From: Hydractinia symbiolongicarpus
Lineage: Eukaryota > Cnidaria > Hydrozoa > Anthoathecata > Hydractiniidae
Direction of reading: 5' to 3'
NCBI RefSeq assembly: GCF_029227915.1
Contig: NC_079880.1
Coordinates: 11,681,501-11,745,500 of the forward strand
Length of the DNA: 64,000 nt
The notes under the pieces were generated by a model. It had not been told where the DNA came from and did no database searches. It saw only the letters and a list, made by a program, of their open reading frames with translations. Both the position numbers and the translations under genes were made by a program. This document shows, in pieces, positions 34,919-46,462 of this stretch (its first letter is position 1; each line of letters starts with the position of its first letter).

Positions 34919-35790
34919 AGAGTAAAATTCTTTTCACATTTCCTGTACACTTTACAAGGCGACCACGTGTAACATAACAAGTGGAATAATTTTTTTCAGA
35001 ATTTAAAGCATGTGTGTTAAGTTATTTTTATTGTTTTGTTTTTGACATTGTTATTTTTTTATTGTAGACGTTTGATTGGAAATTTACGTGGGTTTATGAC
35101 TTTATTTTAATTTATGAGAGGATGATATGGTTGTTCGATTTTTTGTTTGTGTTGGAAACTGCTGCTTTTAAAATTTTGTGGAAGCTTATGGGGGAAAAGA
35201 CCACATGCAATATAGTAAAAAACAAGTTTTTGTGGAATTGGACCCCACTGAAGGCTATTGTGTAAGCCAATGGCTTCTTTTATTTTTTCGTATTAAAAAC
35301 TTTAGTTTGGGAGAACTAAACTGCATGCGATGTCATTTTTCCTAAAAAAAAATTCCATGGTTTCACGTCTTTGTTAAGAATTTTATAATTGTTAATTGTT
35401 TGGTCACGATGACAAAATTACGAAATGTTCTGACTAAAACTTTTTGTTTTTATATCTTGTATTCTAATGGGCGCTCGCCCACTGTATGCACTGAAACGTC
35501 TGATTTTTTTTTATAGTTTTCTGTACTTTTTGTGAAGGATTATTGCTCAGTATATGGCAATATAAAACATGCTGAATAAACCGATTTTTGTAGATTTGGA
35601 TGGATGATGATTTGACATATACGTTTAGAATGATTGGTATAGTACAGGTCACTATAGATCATGCTAAAAAAAATTGTGTTCTTAACCGCCTAATGTTTAC
35701 ATTTTGTGTATATTTTGGGGGGACAGGATTGTATGCAACCGAATAAATGATATTCCAGATATAAATTTGATGTTTTTTGACACTTCAGAT
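34919..35790. other. Intergenic, no gene recognised
   Basis: AT-rich, thymine-biased sequence without credible ORFs or repeat boundaries. Confidence 0.5.
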
Positions 35791-35799
35791 GGAAATATT

Positions 35800-36281
35800 A
35801 ATGGTTTTCAACGTAATCAAACGTAATCACTTTATAGGATGTAAATATTTGAGATGTGTTATTTCTGATTTTATTGTTATTGTTGGTGTTGTACATGATT
35901 CTATACATTATTTTGACCAACGTTTTAAGCTTTACACGTTGGAAGCAACGTGTCAACAAATTTTAGGGGAAAAATTGTGTATTGATGGGTCCTAGCAGAC
36001 TTCAACAAAATACATGTTACGGTTCTCTTTTCCAATGTACTCATGCCTATTTGGATTTTACAGTGCAAATTTTTTTAAAACAACTTATATCTATTGTGCG
36101 TTCGACAAACACATATGATCCTATACGTTATTTCAATCTCTACGCATTGCAGACAACATAAAAACTAAAATTCGCCAATTTTTTTGGATCTGCACTGCTG
36201 ACGTCAGAAAAAACTCTAAAACAACGTATATTTTATCTCCCTTCTGCCTAAGTGGATTCTTCCACGGGCCTTATCGACTAG
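35800..36281 (+). mobile_element. Helitron copy, 5'-truncated
   Basis: The 3' end GTGGATTCTTCCACGGGCC, TTATCGA, CTAG|T (36252-36281) is nearly identical to the minus-strand 3' end of 10220-10913. Similarity extends leftward through 'gattctatacattattttgaccaacgttttaa' (about 35897). No TCTATATAATA start was found, so the 5' end is missing or diverged. Confidence 0.7.
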
Positions 36282-36646
36282 TTAGTTAATAAAAAGGCCT
36301 GAAGAATAAAACATAGAGCAGGACATAAAGTAAAACAACTGCCAGAAACCATTAGGGTCATATGAAAAACTTGCATTCTAGAGTGAGAGATAAACAACAA
36401 AAATGTAGTCATGTTGTTCTGCGCAATAGCATCAGAACAATCTGATAAATGCAATTTATTTTTATAGCAAAGCCACATTGCAGGACCTATTACAAATGTG
36501 AGTATTACCAAAAAGAATAAATCTTTAAAAAAGGTGAATAAACTGGTTTTTTTGACAATATCTTATTAACATATTGTAGCTAATTTCTGAGGGAGGCACA
36601 TAACTTCACTCAAACTTGAACAATCTCGGCGCGCATCATTATCAAA

Positions 36647-36690
36647 CTAGTATTTAGTCCCGTGGAAAAATCCACTACAGATTAAAAAAC
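36647..36690 (-). mobile_element. Helitron 3' terminus
   Basis: A|CTAGTATTTAGTCCCGTGGA followed by AAAATCCAC is the reversed hairpin-CTAG end. The rest of the element would extend to the right, but its 5' end was not recognised. Confidence 0.5.
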
Positions 36691-37641
36691 AACGAAATAG
36701 TGACCCAAATTAACCATAAAATTTATTGTTCTTTTCGTCAAAGGGATTGTTGTTAATTCCATTCAAGCGGGAATAAATAAAACCAATATGTTGACGATGG
36801 ACACGTGCTTAAGAAAATAAGAAAAATTAATTGCCCGTGACTTATGTGTAATAATGTTTACATCATTGCACAAAGGTTTTTATGAGAACAATAAAATAAA
36901 TTAATCGTGACTTTTTTAAAACAAAAATTTTAAATCAGTTTGAAAAAGCACACAAAAGACAGAATCATCTCTCCAAGGTTTAGAATAAATATTCTGGATT
37001 CGACAAAAAGTTGTTCTTGATATCGAAAATGTTAGTTCAAAGAACAGGACAAATCAATGAGCAAATATTGGAAGCATAGAAAGGATTTGCAATATTAAAA
37101 TACATAATGCATATTTCACCAGTAACCTTTATAGGTAGTAGTACAAAAATCAATTTGACCATGCAATAGTTTAGATCATGTTATCATTTTACAGTATCTT
37201 TGACGCAATACCTAAATAAAGTAACAATATAACTCCTGTCACTTTTACTGTGTTAACCCTGTTTTGAATGAAAGGGGAATGATTCTTAAGTTCAGTTTTT
37301 GTAAAGAAGACTCTACCACTGTAACACATACTTCTCATCACATTTTTATAAATATAGTCCACAAAATTTTTCAGGCGTTTTTGACAAAGTAAATAGGCCA
37401 GGTATCCTTTTTACAGAAACTTACAAGGCCCAAAACAAATAGGTTAATTCTAGGCTTGGAATACAATAGGAAGTGTTTGTCATCTAGTGGAAATTATTAC
37501 GTATGAGCAAAAAGAGTAGGCCTGCAATTGTAAGTCTGGTTTGCAGTAAATCTTTTGGCTTGAATTAATATAATACAGACAGAGCTATATTTTAAATACG
37601 TCATTGATGTTCATTTGTGCGATGTGTTTACAATAAAAAGT
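36691..37641. other. Intergenic, 3' flank of GPCR 1
   Basis: No gene seen. This would hold the 3' UTR of the minus-strand GPCR ending at 37642. Confidence 0.5.
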
Positions 37642-39900
37642 TTAATTTCTTTTTGATTGATGGCTTCGTTGCCGGGCACTCAACGATGACTTTACTTTCT
37701 CTTTAGCATGTTCTTGCATCTTTTTTTGAAATGCAGCTGATGTGTTTTTCTCAGATTTAAACCAGACTGTGTACACCTTGTTCCCATACATTAAGATTAG
37801 AAGTATAAAATTGCAACACAATATCACCATAACCTGTAAGAAGACTTGTGTAACTGGATTCGTGGCACTGTAGTACAAAGGTATCATGCAAGCTGACATG
37901 AGAATTGACAAAAGGTTGCCCATTGTAATATACTTTGTGTCGTTAAGAAAGGATGGCAACTTCCATGCTCTTAATCCTTGGACAACAACAATCAGCATGA
38001 TGATAACACAACACAAAAGTTGCAGGTTTAAATGACCACCAGTGTTGCAGTACATATTTCTCACCAAGGTTTTTTGATCAAGTGATTCTAAAACACTTGC
38101 TGGTGTGTGCAACAACGTAAATATTGCAGTAATAGATTGTAGAGAAACAAATAAGAAAGTCCATAACAAATCTGTCATGGTCGCAAAATATCTTTCCTGC
38201 TTGGAAACTCTAAGGTAGGTATTAAAAATAAACATAAGCTTTTGAGTCTTGATAAATATTAGTGAACATATTATTGTAAGGAAAAGGCCAACAAATATGT
38301 GCCTGGTTTGACATTTAATTAAAACTGGTTCGCCCACAAATACCACAGGCGTGATGAGGAAGAGTAATAAATGACAGCCTTGCTGAATTGCAGAAAACCT
38401 TGTATTAGCGGATTTTATAATTGGTGTTGTCCGATATTTATATAACGTTAAACCAATCATTATATTTAAAACTGATCCTACTGCTGAGAAAACCACTATC
38501 ACAGTTCCCTTGGTACAATTATACGACAGGTAAACATTAACGTAAGGATCATAACATTGCATTTTTTCTTTGTTTGAAACCATTAAGCCAGAACATTTTT
38601 TGCAATTACCTGTACCATCATTTGGCTTGACACTTCCTTCTTCACAGGGTCTGCATTTCCAATACTTACGACCATGTGTTGCTGTGTCTGATAATACTGT
38701 AATAATTTGACTGTAACCCGCGGGACAGTTTTGTTTGGAACACTTAGTTACTGGTGTCACTGCCCTTCGACTCCCCCAATGAACATTTGAAAGATCATGT
38801 ATTGTATAAAGGCTTTTGCATGCTCGATAGAGTTTTTCGTTTATTTTCAGTTCGTTTGCCTTACCGCTATTTGTATTGGTGTAATAACAATTTGTTCCAA
38901 TGTAGTCTCTCAGATAAAAGAGAAGGAAAAATAATGGAATTTTACCCAGCTTCTTATTTAGCTGTAATGTCATCCTTTTAGCAATTTCTAGTACAGATCT
39001 TGTTTTTGATATGTTATATTGAGAATTATACCCTCCATTGAGTATTATAGCACCATCACTAGCATCAACAGTTGTGTTATATGATGTCACAAATGACGGC
39101 GTGTATATGTTCCATATCCAGTTTCTGCCTGATAACTTTAACTGATGTGAAATATTTATAAAATTGTAGAATCTCTCGCTATGTTTTCCTGTAGAAGTAT
39201 AACACAAAATGATCTTTTGTTCCTCGTTGGATTTTATTGATTCTAATACCTCTTTCATTCGCTTCGTGTCGTTATAGTTAACATTGTACCGTTCAACGCA
39301 CAATCCTAGATCGTCTTCCAGTAAATCCTTCCAAATGCTTTTATAAGCTGTATCACTTTCATCGTGGATCAAAGCTATAAAGACGATATTGGTAATATCA
39401 AAGTCTTTAAGAATGGAAATGACTTGCTCGCTGTATGTATTAACTAAGTCGAGATTCACGTTTGAGTATCGGTCATGATCTATCCGAACATCTCCTTTAC
39501 TCAAAAGTCGTACAATTATATGGAATGGCGAAACCATGCTTGCTATTTGTAACGTCAGATCTAATGGTAAATGTGATAAAATGGTAACAATATTTGACTT
39601 TCCATTCTTTAGAATAAATTTTTTGTTTAGCAACAGTGTTAATACAATCTTCTGCGTAATTTCAATGTCATTACAAACAAAGTATTCTAAAAGTCCGAGT
39701 CTTTTATTTAGTGTCGCACTGACATTCCAAATTTCCTGATAAACGTTCTCATCATACGCAAACGGATAAAAAGCAACAAAAAAATAATCGTTGCCAAGAA
39801 CAGATTCTTTTGCCTCAACATTGCATTTGTCTGTGGAGTTCGCAAATGATATCAAGATCGTTACAATAACGCATAAAAACGAAATTACTCTATAATACAT
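37642..39900 (-). CDS. Class C G-protein-coupled receptor 1 (intronless, 752 aa)
   Basis: The protein starts with a signal peptide (MYYRVISFLCVIVTILISFA). A periplasmic-binding-protein-like ligand domain follows (about residues 35-375), then a cysteine-rich linker (about 385-450, CSKQNCPAGY...RKYWKCRPCEEGS...NCKKCSG). Seven hydrophobic segments lie near 464-487, 506-523, 535-552, 572-597, 624-642, 658-678 and 684-708. The order (Venus flytrap, nine-cysteine-like linker, 7TM) defines class C receptors such as metabotropic glutamate, calcium-sensing and V2R/taste types. Many N-x-S/T sites support surface exposure. The basic C-tail is short (about 40 residues). The whole protein is one exon, unlike most class C genes. 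Ligand unknown; subfamily cannot be decided by eye. A close paralogue lies at 53785-56016 in the opposite orientation. Confidence 0.93.
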   Translation of the reverse strand: MYYRVISFLCVIVTILISFANSTDKCNVEAKESVLGNDYFFVAFYPFAYDENVYQEIWNVSATLNKRLGLLEYFVCNDIEITQKIVLTLLLNKKFILKNGKSNIVTILSHLPLDLTLQIASMVSPFHIIVRLLSKGDVRIDHDRYSNVNLDLVNTYSEQVISILKDFDITNIVFIALIHDESDTAYKSIWKDLLEDDLGLCVERYNVNYNDTKRMKEVLESIKSNEEQKIILCYTSTGKHSERFYNFINISHQLKLSGRNWIWNIYTPSFVTSYNTTVDASDGAIILNGGYNSQYNISKTRSVLEIAKRMTLQLNKKLGKIPLFFLLFYLRDYIGTNCYYTNTNSGKANELKINEKLYRACKSLYTIHDLSNVHWGSRRAVTPVTKCSKQNCPAGYSQIITVLSDTATHGRKYWKCRPCEEGSVKPNDGTGNCKKCSGLMVSNKEKMQCYDPYVNVYLSYNCTKGTVIVVFSAVGSVLNIMIGLTLYKYRTTPIIKSANTRFSAIQQGCHLLLFLITPVVFVGEPVLIKCQTRHIFVGLFLTIICSLIFIKTQKLMFIFNTYLRVSKQERYFATMTDLLWTFLFVSLQSITAIFTLLHTPASVLESLDQKTLVRNMYCNTGGHLNLQLLCCVIIMLIVVVQGLRAWKLPSFLNDTKYITMGNLLSILMSACMIPLYYSATNPVTQVFLQVMVILCCNFILLILMYGNKVYTVWFKSEKNTSAAFQKKMQEHAKEKVKSSLSARQRSHQSKRN

Positions 39901-40587
39901 TTTATTTTCAATTGATCGAAAACCTTTCCATTTGATTTGGTAGCAAGACGCTGTGGCTGGAATTTTCTTAAGCCGTGCTAATAATTTTTATAAAAAATAA
40001 TGATAGACGTGGTCATTGTAATAATTAATTATAAATGTGCCATTTATATATCTGAAGCAATATATAATACGTGCTGTATACGCATTGCCTATCTAAAGAA
40101 TAGGTGACTTCTAAATCTTGTGAAAACAATCAACAGGTGCAAAGGTAGCTTTCCATGTTATTAAAAGGCTAAGAATAACCTATATAGTTTCCTGTGGAAA
40201 AATCTATTGTATTTTTAAATCCATGTCGAAGGTACGTATGTATGCTAGGTTTTAAATTACAAACAGTTACAATATGCATTATTTCGTTCTCATAAAACTA
40301 CTGGATCAAAAGAGGTATAAAAATAAAAGCAGCTATTATTGTACATTTCAGAGATTCCATTTCATTTTTTTTTCGTTTACCTTTTATTTAAGCAGCTGCG
40401 ATTTATGAATAAATCAACCAAGTTTTTTTTTCGTTATTCTATAATTGAATTACTTTTGCCCGCCTTTATAATCACACTTTCATTTACGTTTTTCTTTGCC
40501 CCGACAAGTGAGAAAAAAGCAGTCCGAAGTTTAATAAAAATATCAAAGCAATATAATCATTTACAAAAGGATTGTAGAGTTTTTCAG
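39901..40587. other. 5' flank of GPCR 1
   Basis: Promoter side of the minus-strand receptor. A decayed Helitron 3' motif (ATAGTTTCCTGTGGAAAAAT) starts near 40184. The plus-strand ORF 40339-40611 is phenylalanine-rich and probably chance. Confidence 0.4.
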
Positions 40588-40845
40588 TTATTTGCTTTTC
40601 TTACTTTGTGACACTTGTAGAGTGCTTCTTAGTCTCCCTCCTGTAAAGACAGCTAAAATCGTGGAGGATATATAAAACAAGGACAAAAGGGTCAAATGAT
40701 CAACACTCTGTAGCCAGTAGGCCTTGCTGGTGCCCCAAGATGCAAACTTTGAAATCAGCCGTCTGGTTTTAATATATTTCAATATATCTAAATACTTGGT
40801 TGGTTCAATGCTATAGACAGATAGCTCACTGTCTCGCATGTACAT
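40588..40845 (-). CDS. Hypothetical ORF, 85 aa
   Basis: A minus-strand ORF starts MYMRDSELSVYSIEPTKYLD and contains one hydrophobic segment (LTLLSLFYISSTILAVFTGG). Composition is better than the usual AT-rich noise, but no family is recognised and no splice partner was found. It lies upstream of GPCR 1 on the same strand and could be an isolated exon or transposon fragment. Confidence 0.2.
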   Translation of the reverse strand: MYMRDSELSVYSIEPTKYLDILKYIKTRRLISKFASWGTSKAYWLQSVDHLTLLSLFYISSTILAVFTGGRLRSTLQVSQSKKSK

Positions 40846-43820
40846 CGTCGAAACTTAAAAAAACATAAACAAACTTTTATAAGCCTTGCTATAGTGAAGT
40901 TCTATAATCACGGTATTCTTAAAATATATTGTAAAGATTTAAATGGATTAATAATACTGCAGTAATAAAGCTGAACTGACTAGAATATCAACTATCTTTC
41001 AGTTTTCTGTCCATCCAGGCGTTATTGCATTTTAGAACCCTTATTAAGGAGCCGTATATTTTGTGTGAATATGTAACCTCTGTATTTATTATATCTATGC
41101 GCTTATAATTATGTAATTCCAGTATATATCTATTTTTCTGTACGGATTGAAAAAGGTTGATAAATTATGGCAGTAGAGGTATTGCACATTATTAATACAG
41201 TATCTTTACTGTATCAAACTCTCATACCTAGCTTACGTTTTGAGAAAAGGTACAGAAGTTTAATGCCGTGATGACTAAGCCACATTGTTCTGGCTAAAAA
41301 TTAGGGTTGGCTTGTAATCATGAAATTTACGATCATTAAAAAGGTTTACTATGCTATATGGACATCATTACATTACGCATAACGTCCCATTGATGTTTTT
41401 GCTACCTTCACAGTTACATGGGAACTTACCGTAACATGTTGGTGTCTCATATTTTTTTAATGACGACATGCAGCAGAAATTACTTCTGTTTTTATTTTTA
41501 AAAAGTCACACCGTCCATACATTTTTTCGCCAAATATTATGAACGCTAAATAATATGAACAACCACAAATTGTTTGTTAGCATGGTATCGGTTCTGGCAT
41601 AATCAAAGTTTTTTAGAAGGTAAAGACACTGAATATGCCGCTGTTCTTACGAAAATGTTTTTGTCACAGCTCACACATTTACATAATTAAAAACATTTAG
41701 CAGGTGTACTATGGTTCTCTTTTCTAAGAAAAGAGATTAAAGATCCTTAAAATTGCTTTTATTCTCTTTAAAATAATCTTGACAGAGCAAGATTAAACCT
41801 CTATCAACTATTTTAATAATGACCATGGTAAAACAATGGTAAAGTTTATGTCGTCTGAGTTATCGTCAGAACAACAAAACAAAGTCATTTATTAGTTGTA
41901 AGGCCGTCTACATATATTAAAAACTTCTGTAACTTTCTCACGCTACTAAATTAAGTTATTATGGTAAACCAATCGATTATTAAACATATATCCGGGAGTG
42001 CTGCCCAGCCTAACTGGCTAAATATGTTATTGCATTGAAGAATTATGTGGCTTTAAACAATTCAAGACTGGTTTATTTATCTACAATACTCTTGCTTTAA
42101 TGAAATCAGTTTCCCTTAAAAATGCCTGTTTATTATTAATTGATTTAAGTACATAGTTTTCTTTATAAAAAAATTATAACCATCTTACAGTAGAATGCTT
42201 AATTCTAAAGGCCAAAATTTTTTAAAATCATGGCTTAAGGGTACTTATAAGCACACGTGTTTTACCTTGGATGATTGGATAGCTCTTGCTACATTTTCTT
42301 AAATATATATGGCATGATGAGAACCAATAATCAGTCTAATGTCACCAACCCAAAATTCTCAGGATAGCAACGTCATAATCTTTTTTTACAGATGTTTTGA
42401 AAAATAAAAGATATCCAATAACAGAGAATAAAGTGTATATATATGTCAACAAGATTGGTTAAAGCTTCAACTAGCTAGCTAGCTACAAAATCCAAATCAA
42501 TAAATTTTAGCTAGCTGAACACCAGATAAGAATGTAAGACATCAACTTTAATTAGCCCAATTGAAATAAAATAAATGCCATTTTCTATTTTTACTCATAA
42601 TTAGCCCATTTAACAAGTTAATTTGAGATATAATAAAGGTAGCGCATCACTTCGCTGAAAAAAATTGTCTCTAAACTAACCTTGTTTTTATGTCAGTATG
42701 TTTATTCCGGCTGTGTATTTTGGGGAATGGAAACGAATATTTATATAGGGTTATTGGTACCACTTTTTTCTTGATCTTGAGTCATCAAAATATCAAGTGA
42801 AGCGCAGACAACATTACGGTGTTCCAGTGTATTTAAAAAAATAATTGTTCCGCAACTTTAGTAAAAATACAAGCCCAGTTTACAACGCAGAATTACCACG
42901 TCAAAGCAAAACAGTCTGTTTAGCTTATTTTTATTTTTTAGGAATTGTTAGTGCAAGAAAAATTAAATTCCACCATTTTGAAAAAAAAGTATCCAATTAA
43001 GAGTGCTTTTCTCCAAAAAAAATCTTTCAAAAGTAAATCAAGCTGCATATCACTAAGGAACTTGACTATTACTTTGTGTTCACCTTTTAAGAAACTAAGT
43101 ATATTTTCATGGCCGGTTGGTAATTAATGGATGTAAAAACGGAACTTTATTAGAAAGTCTAAGAATAACATTTAGTATTCTCTCTTTAACTTCGACCATT
43201 GGTTACCACTGCGCCACCGAGGTAATTGTATTTAGGAAAATACATTTTGTGTAACGTTATTAACATATTTAAAGTGCCTAGTAGTTAATAATGTGGAAAT
43301 ACCAATTTGAAAGTCACTTAATAAATCAAGTACAATATCAGTTTAGGTAGGTCACTTAACGTAGAGTTAGGACAAATGGATACTTTAAATGTTCTACCAC
43401 CTGTCTCAAAGTGGAAACACCGTTATAGTCAGATATGTTCTAGTATTTTATGCACTTGACTTTAGATTATCGGTTACGGGCTTTTTCTACGCCTGTTAAG
43501 TTTTAAAGGTAGTTAGACCAAAAATGTGGCATTTTACTTTGCTAGGATTGCCCAAAGTTTTCCAATGCGAGATTTCCATGTAAATCGCACCTTAAAGTAT
43601 CATGCAGTTTAAGATTTTGAATAAGTATGCATGCTTGTACGCATGCTTGAAACCAACATTTAATAAAGATAAATGCTAACAGTATTTCAGATCAGTGTTT
43701 GCCCATGCGCTATTGACCAAATGAGCATAATAATAACTCATTTGTAGAATATAGAAAGGTCTTGTTGGGACCAAAAAAAGTGTCCTTCTTGTTGGACAAA
43801 CGCTATTACCATTCTTATTC
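40846..43820. other. Intergenic, no gene recognised
   Basis: AT-rich. Contains an (AGCT)n palindromic run at about 42471-42486 and a diverged copy of the 24-kb repeat (about 42700-42925). No credible ORF. Confidence 0.5.
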
Positions 43821-43829
43821 ATAAAGAGC

Positions 43830-45200
43830 CTTCAACAGACTCTCCAGAAAAAATAGACCTATCACTCTACGCATGGTATTACGTAAAGTGTTTACGTCGT
43901 TGGTAAGAGTCTATAAGTTTGTGTCAAAAACTTTTGATATCTAAAAGGGATTCTGGTCAGATATCAATGAACTTATCAACACACCGAAACGCGTGCAGAT
44001 TATAAACTAATCAAAAAGCAAACAACGCAGCCTGATATGTACGTTATTTAACCTAAAAAATAACCTTTGGTGAAGCGGACAACTCTCTGTTGAGGGTTGG
44101 TTTACACTACCACCATCTCCTTCCAATTATTATTGACCTCATATTGTCATCTTATGCCGAGTACCATTCTAGTGAACTTACAGGCAAAATTCTTACAAAA
44201 GCAATGTCACAGTTTATCGTCTTTGCTATTCTATTTTGTTATAAACACCTTGTATACTGCTATTTTAAAGGAGAAAATTAAATGTATCGGATGTGTGTAC
44301 AATAAAATACTCCAACCAAAACATTGATTTGCATTTGCTGATGATACAGCTGCTGCAAAACCTTGAAAATGAGAATCAGTGCCTTCGTCACGCATTTTAA
44401 AAATGTGTTAATTAGGCGGATTTGATCATCATAGCCGACAAAAGCAAAACTTTTAGCACAAGAAAATATTTAACATAAGCACTTAAATCTATTCTTATTG
44501 CAAATACTGAAGGCACCCCCACCCCCAGCGAAAGAAATTGAAATTCACACAGTAACAAAATATGTCTACTCCGAACTTTGATGTCGCACTCCTTATCTAT
44601 CCTTTGAATGAAACAAGGGATGGACCAAAATATTGACGATCGAGTTTTCAGATTCGTGAAAAAAATGGTTTCAACTTCCGGTCCGCGCCAATATTACACA
44701 TCTTTGTTTTAAAAGGGCCAATCTAGGAAGTAAATTACGCACAACTAAAGAGATTTTTAGAGAATGCAAAATGTCTCTACGAATTTTTTGGCTTCTGTAC
44801 TTTGCACCTCAAAAAGTACAGAAGTCTCAACTAACGACTAAAACATTATTATTAGCGACAATGTTGTGATAAAAAACGTCAGTAAAAGTAATTTCAAATT
44901 AGAGTGTACAAAATTATTTAAACAAAGACTAGAAAGCAAACTGGTATAACCTTATTGGATTAAACGAGCAGAACAAGATAACAATTGACTTATTTCATTA
45001 CTATACAGGAAACGCAATACAAACCTCGCAAAATGTAAGGCGTAAAATTAATGCAAACTTATTGAAATTGGCTGGAAGATGATTAATACTTTTACTTTCT
45101 AACGCAATTAATCTTTTTTGCTGAAAAGTTTATTCTGCGCCGGAAACTTTATTCCTCGCCGGACTATAACCTTTGTTCAAAAATTCAAACACAACTGCAT
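43830..45200 (+). pseudogene. Decayed non-LTR (LINE) reverse transcriptase
   Basis: Reading across frames gives RPITLRMVLRKVFTSLV, then KGFWSDINELINT, SKSKQRSLICTLFNLKN, FGEADN, LHYHHLL, then FADDTAAAKP (44335-44364, the catalytic Y/F-A-D-D) and CVN-ADLIIIADKSKTF. Later blocks include RLESKLV...YWIKRAEQDN. This is the order of LINE RT motifs 2 to 7 and the thumb. Every block is in a different frame and stops are frequent, so it is an old fossil. No endonuclease or 3' tail was found. The small ORFs at 44090-44327 are pieces of it. Confidence 0.75.
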
Positions 45201-45634
45201 GAAGTTGTACATCAGCATTTGACCTTTACAGTTGGCGATATGACTTCAGAAACTACTAGTAAAGTTGTCATGCAACTCTAAAGGACAGCTTTATCAGTTT
45301 TATGCAATTATTCCTTATTAGCATCTAAATTAAAAAAATTACTTTAAAATTAGACTTTTTTGACTAATAAGGTATTTTTGAGTAGGAAAAAAATCTTTTT
45401 TCGGCTTATATGAAAGTTCATGTAACAAAAGTTACCTAACATTTACTTCGCTGTTTAGCGTTGGTGGAGTATTTTTTTTATTATTATTATTCCGAAAATT
45501 TATACAGAATATAGCCACTTCAGTGTTTGAAACGCTGTTATTAATGTGCGTCTTGTGTTCGGAATGTATACATTAATTATACAATGGTATTACCCAACCA
45601 ATTTCTCTTACATGGCATGGGTTTACCCGTAGCT
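45201..45634. other. Intergenic, no gene recognised
   Basis: Nothing identifiable beyond AT-rich sequence. Confidence 0.5.
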
Positions 45635-45895
45635 TTAGTAAAGACACTTGCTAAACATGCCCGCACTGTGAACCAAACCATGGACCTCCATAACCACAAG
45701 ACCACGCGTGTTAAAAGGCGTGTTCTCATCATCCTGCTCCCTCTTTCGCTTATTTACTTGCGGAAAATTGTCTGACACGTCTTTCAATTTTATACATTTC
45801 TTCGGTAGGAAATTGCTAAAGGTGAAGCGCTGGTTGGTAATAACTGGTGTTTTAGATGCGTTTCTGCCACGCCCACAATAAGCATTTAAACTCAT
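45635..45895 (-). CDS. Hypothetical ORF or first exon, 86 aa
   Basis: A minus-strand ORF starts at 45895 with MSLNAYCGRGRNASKTPVIT and includes FLPKKCIKLKDVSDNFPQ and a charged KRKREQDDEN stretch. A donor-like CCGCAA|GTAAAT follows FPQ at about 45759, so this could be a first exon of about 45 codons rather than a full ORF. Family not recognised; no second exon found. Confidence 0.3.
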   Translation of the reverse strand: MSLNAYCGRGRNASKTPVITNQRFTFSNFLPKKCIKLKDVSDNFPQVNKRKREQDDENTPFNTRGLVVMEVHGLVHSAGMFSKCLY

Positions 45896-46462
45896 ACGTG
45901 ATTAACGCCTGTATATAAATGATGGGCGTAGGTAAAACTTATTTAAACAAGACAAAAATAAACAAACAATAACAACACCATTCCTTTAAAATATAATTCA
46001 TTAAAATTTGAGAATTAGAAAGCAACAACACATTAATCAAAACATATCAGTAACACCCAATCGTTTTCAATACAATATACCCTTATCTCACGAATAACAC
46101 TATGAAGTAAAACTTTAGCACTGAGACGAACCAAGCTGCGAAATGGACCTAATCCTTTCACTATAGTGACTTACACGAATTGTGATTGTAGTGATGCGAA
46201 TTTACCAGTTCTGTTAACCAAAACCGCGTAAGTACAAGAAAGGCGGCTAGACCGCTATTTCACATGATTGATTTTACCTTATATTGAAGCAATGTGGCAA
46301 TAGCTTTATTACGAGAAACATTATGCTTCCGGAACTAGAGCAGGACTGGTCTAGACAAAGATCTACAAATATTCGTTGTTAAAATCTATTATCCTATCTA
46401 TATACGTCTATGAAATAAAAGTATATATGCTTTCGATATACGTAATTTCATCAAGAACCTAT
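45896..46462. other. Intergenic, downstream of the MAT pseudogene
   Basis: No feature recognised. Confidence 0.5.

Noticed and set aside
36647-40187. GPCR 1 captured inside a Helitron (3' end at 36647, Helitron-like motif near 40184)
   Set aside because: The motif near 40184 is another 3'-type end in decayed form, not the TCTATATAATA 5' end, so capture is not supported.
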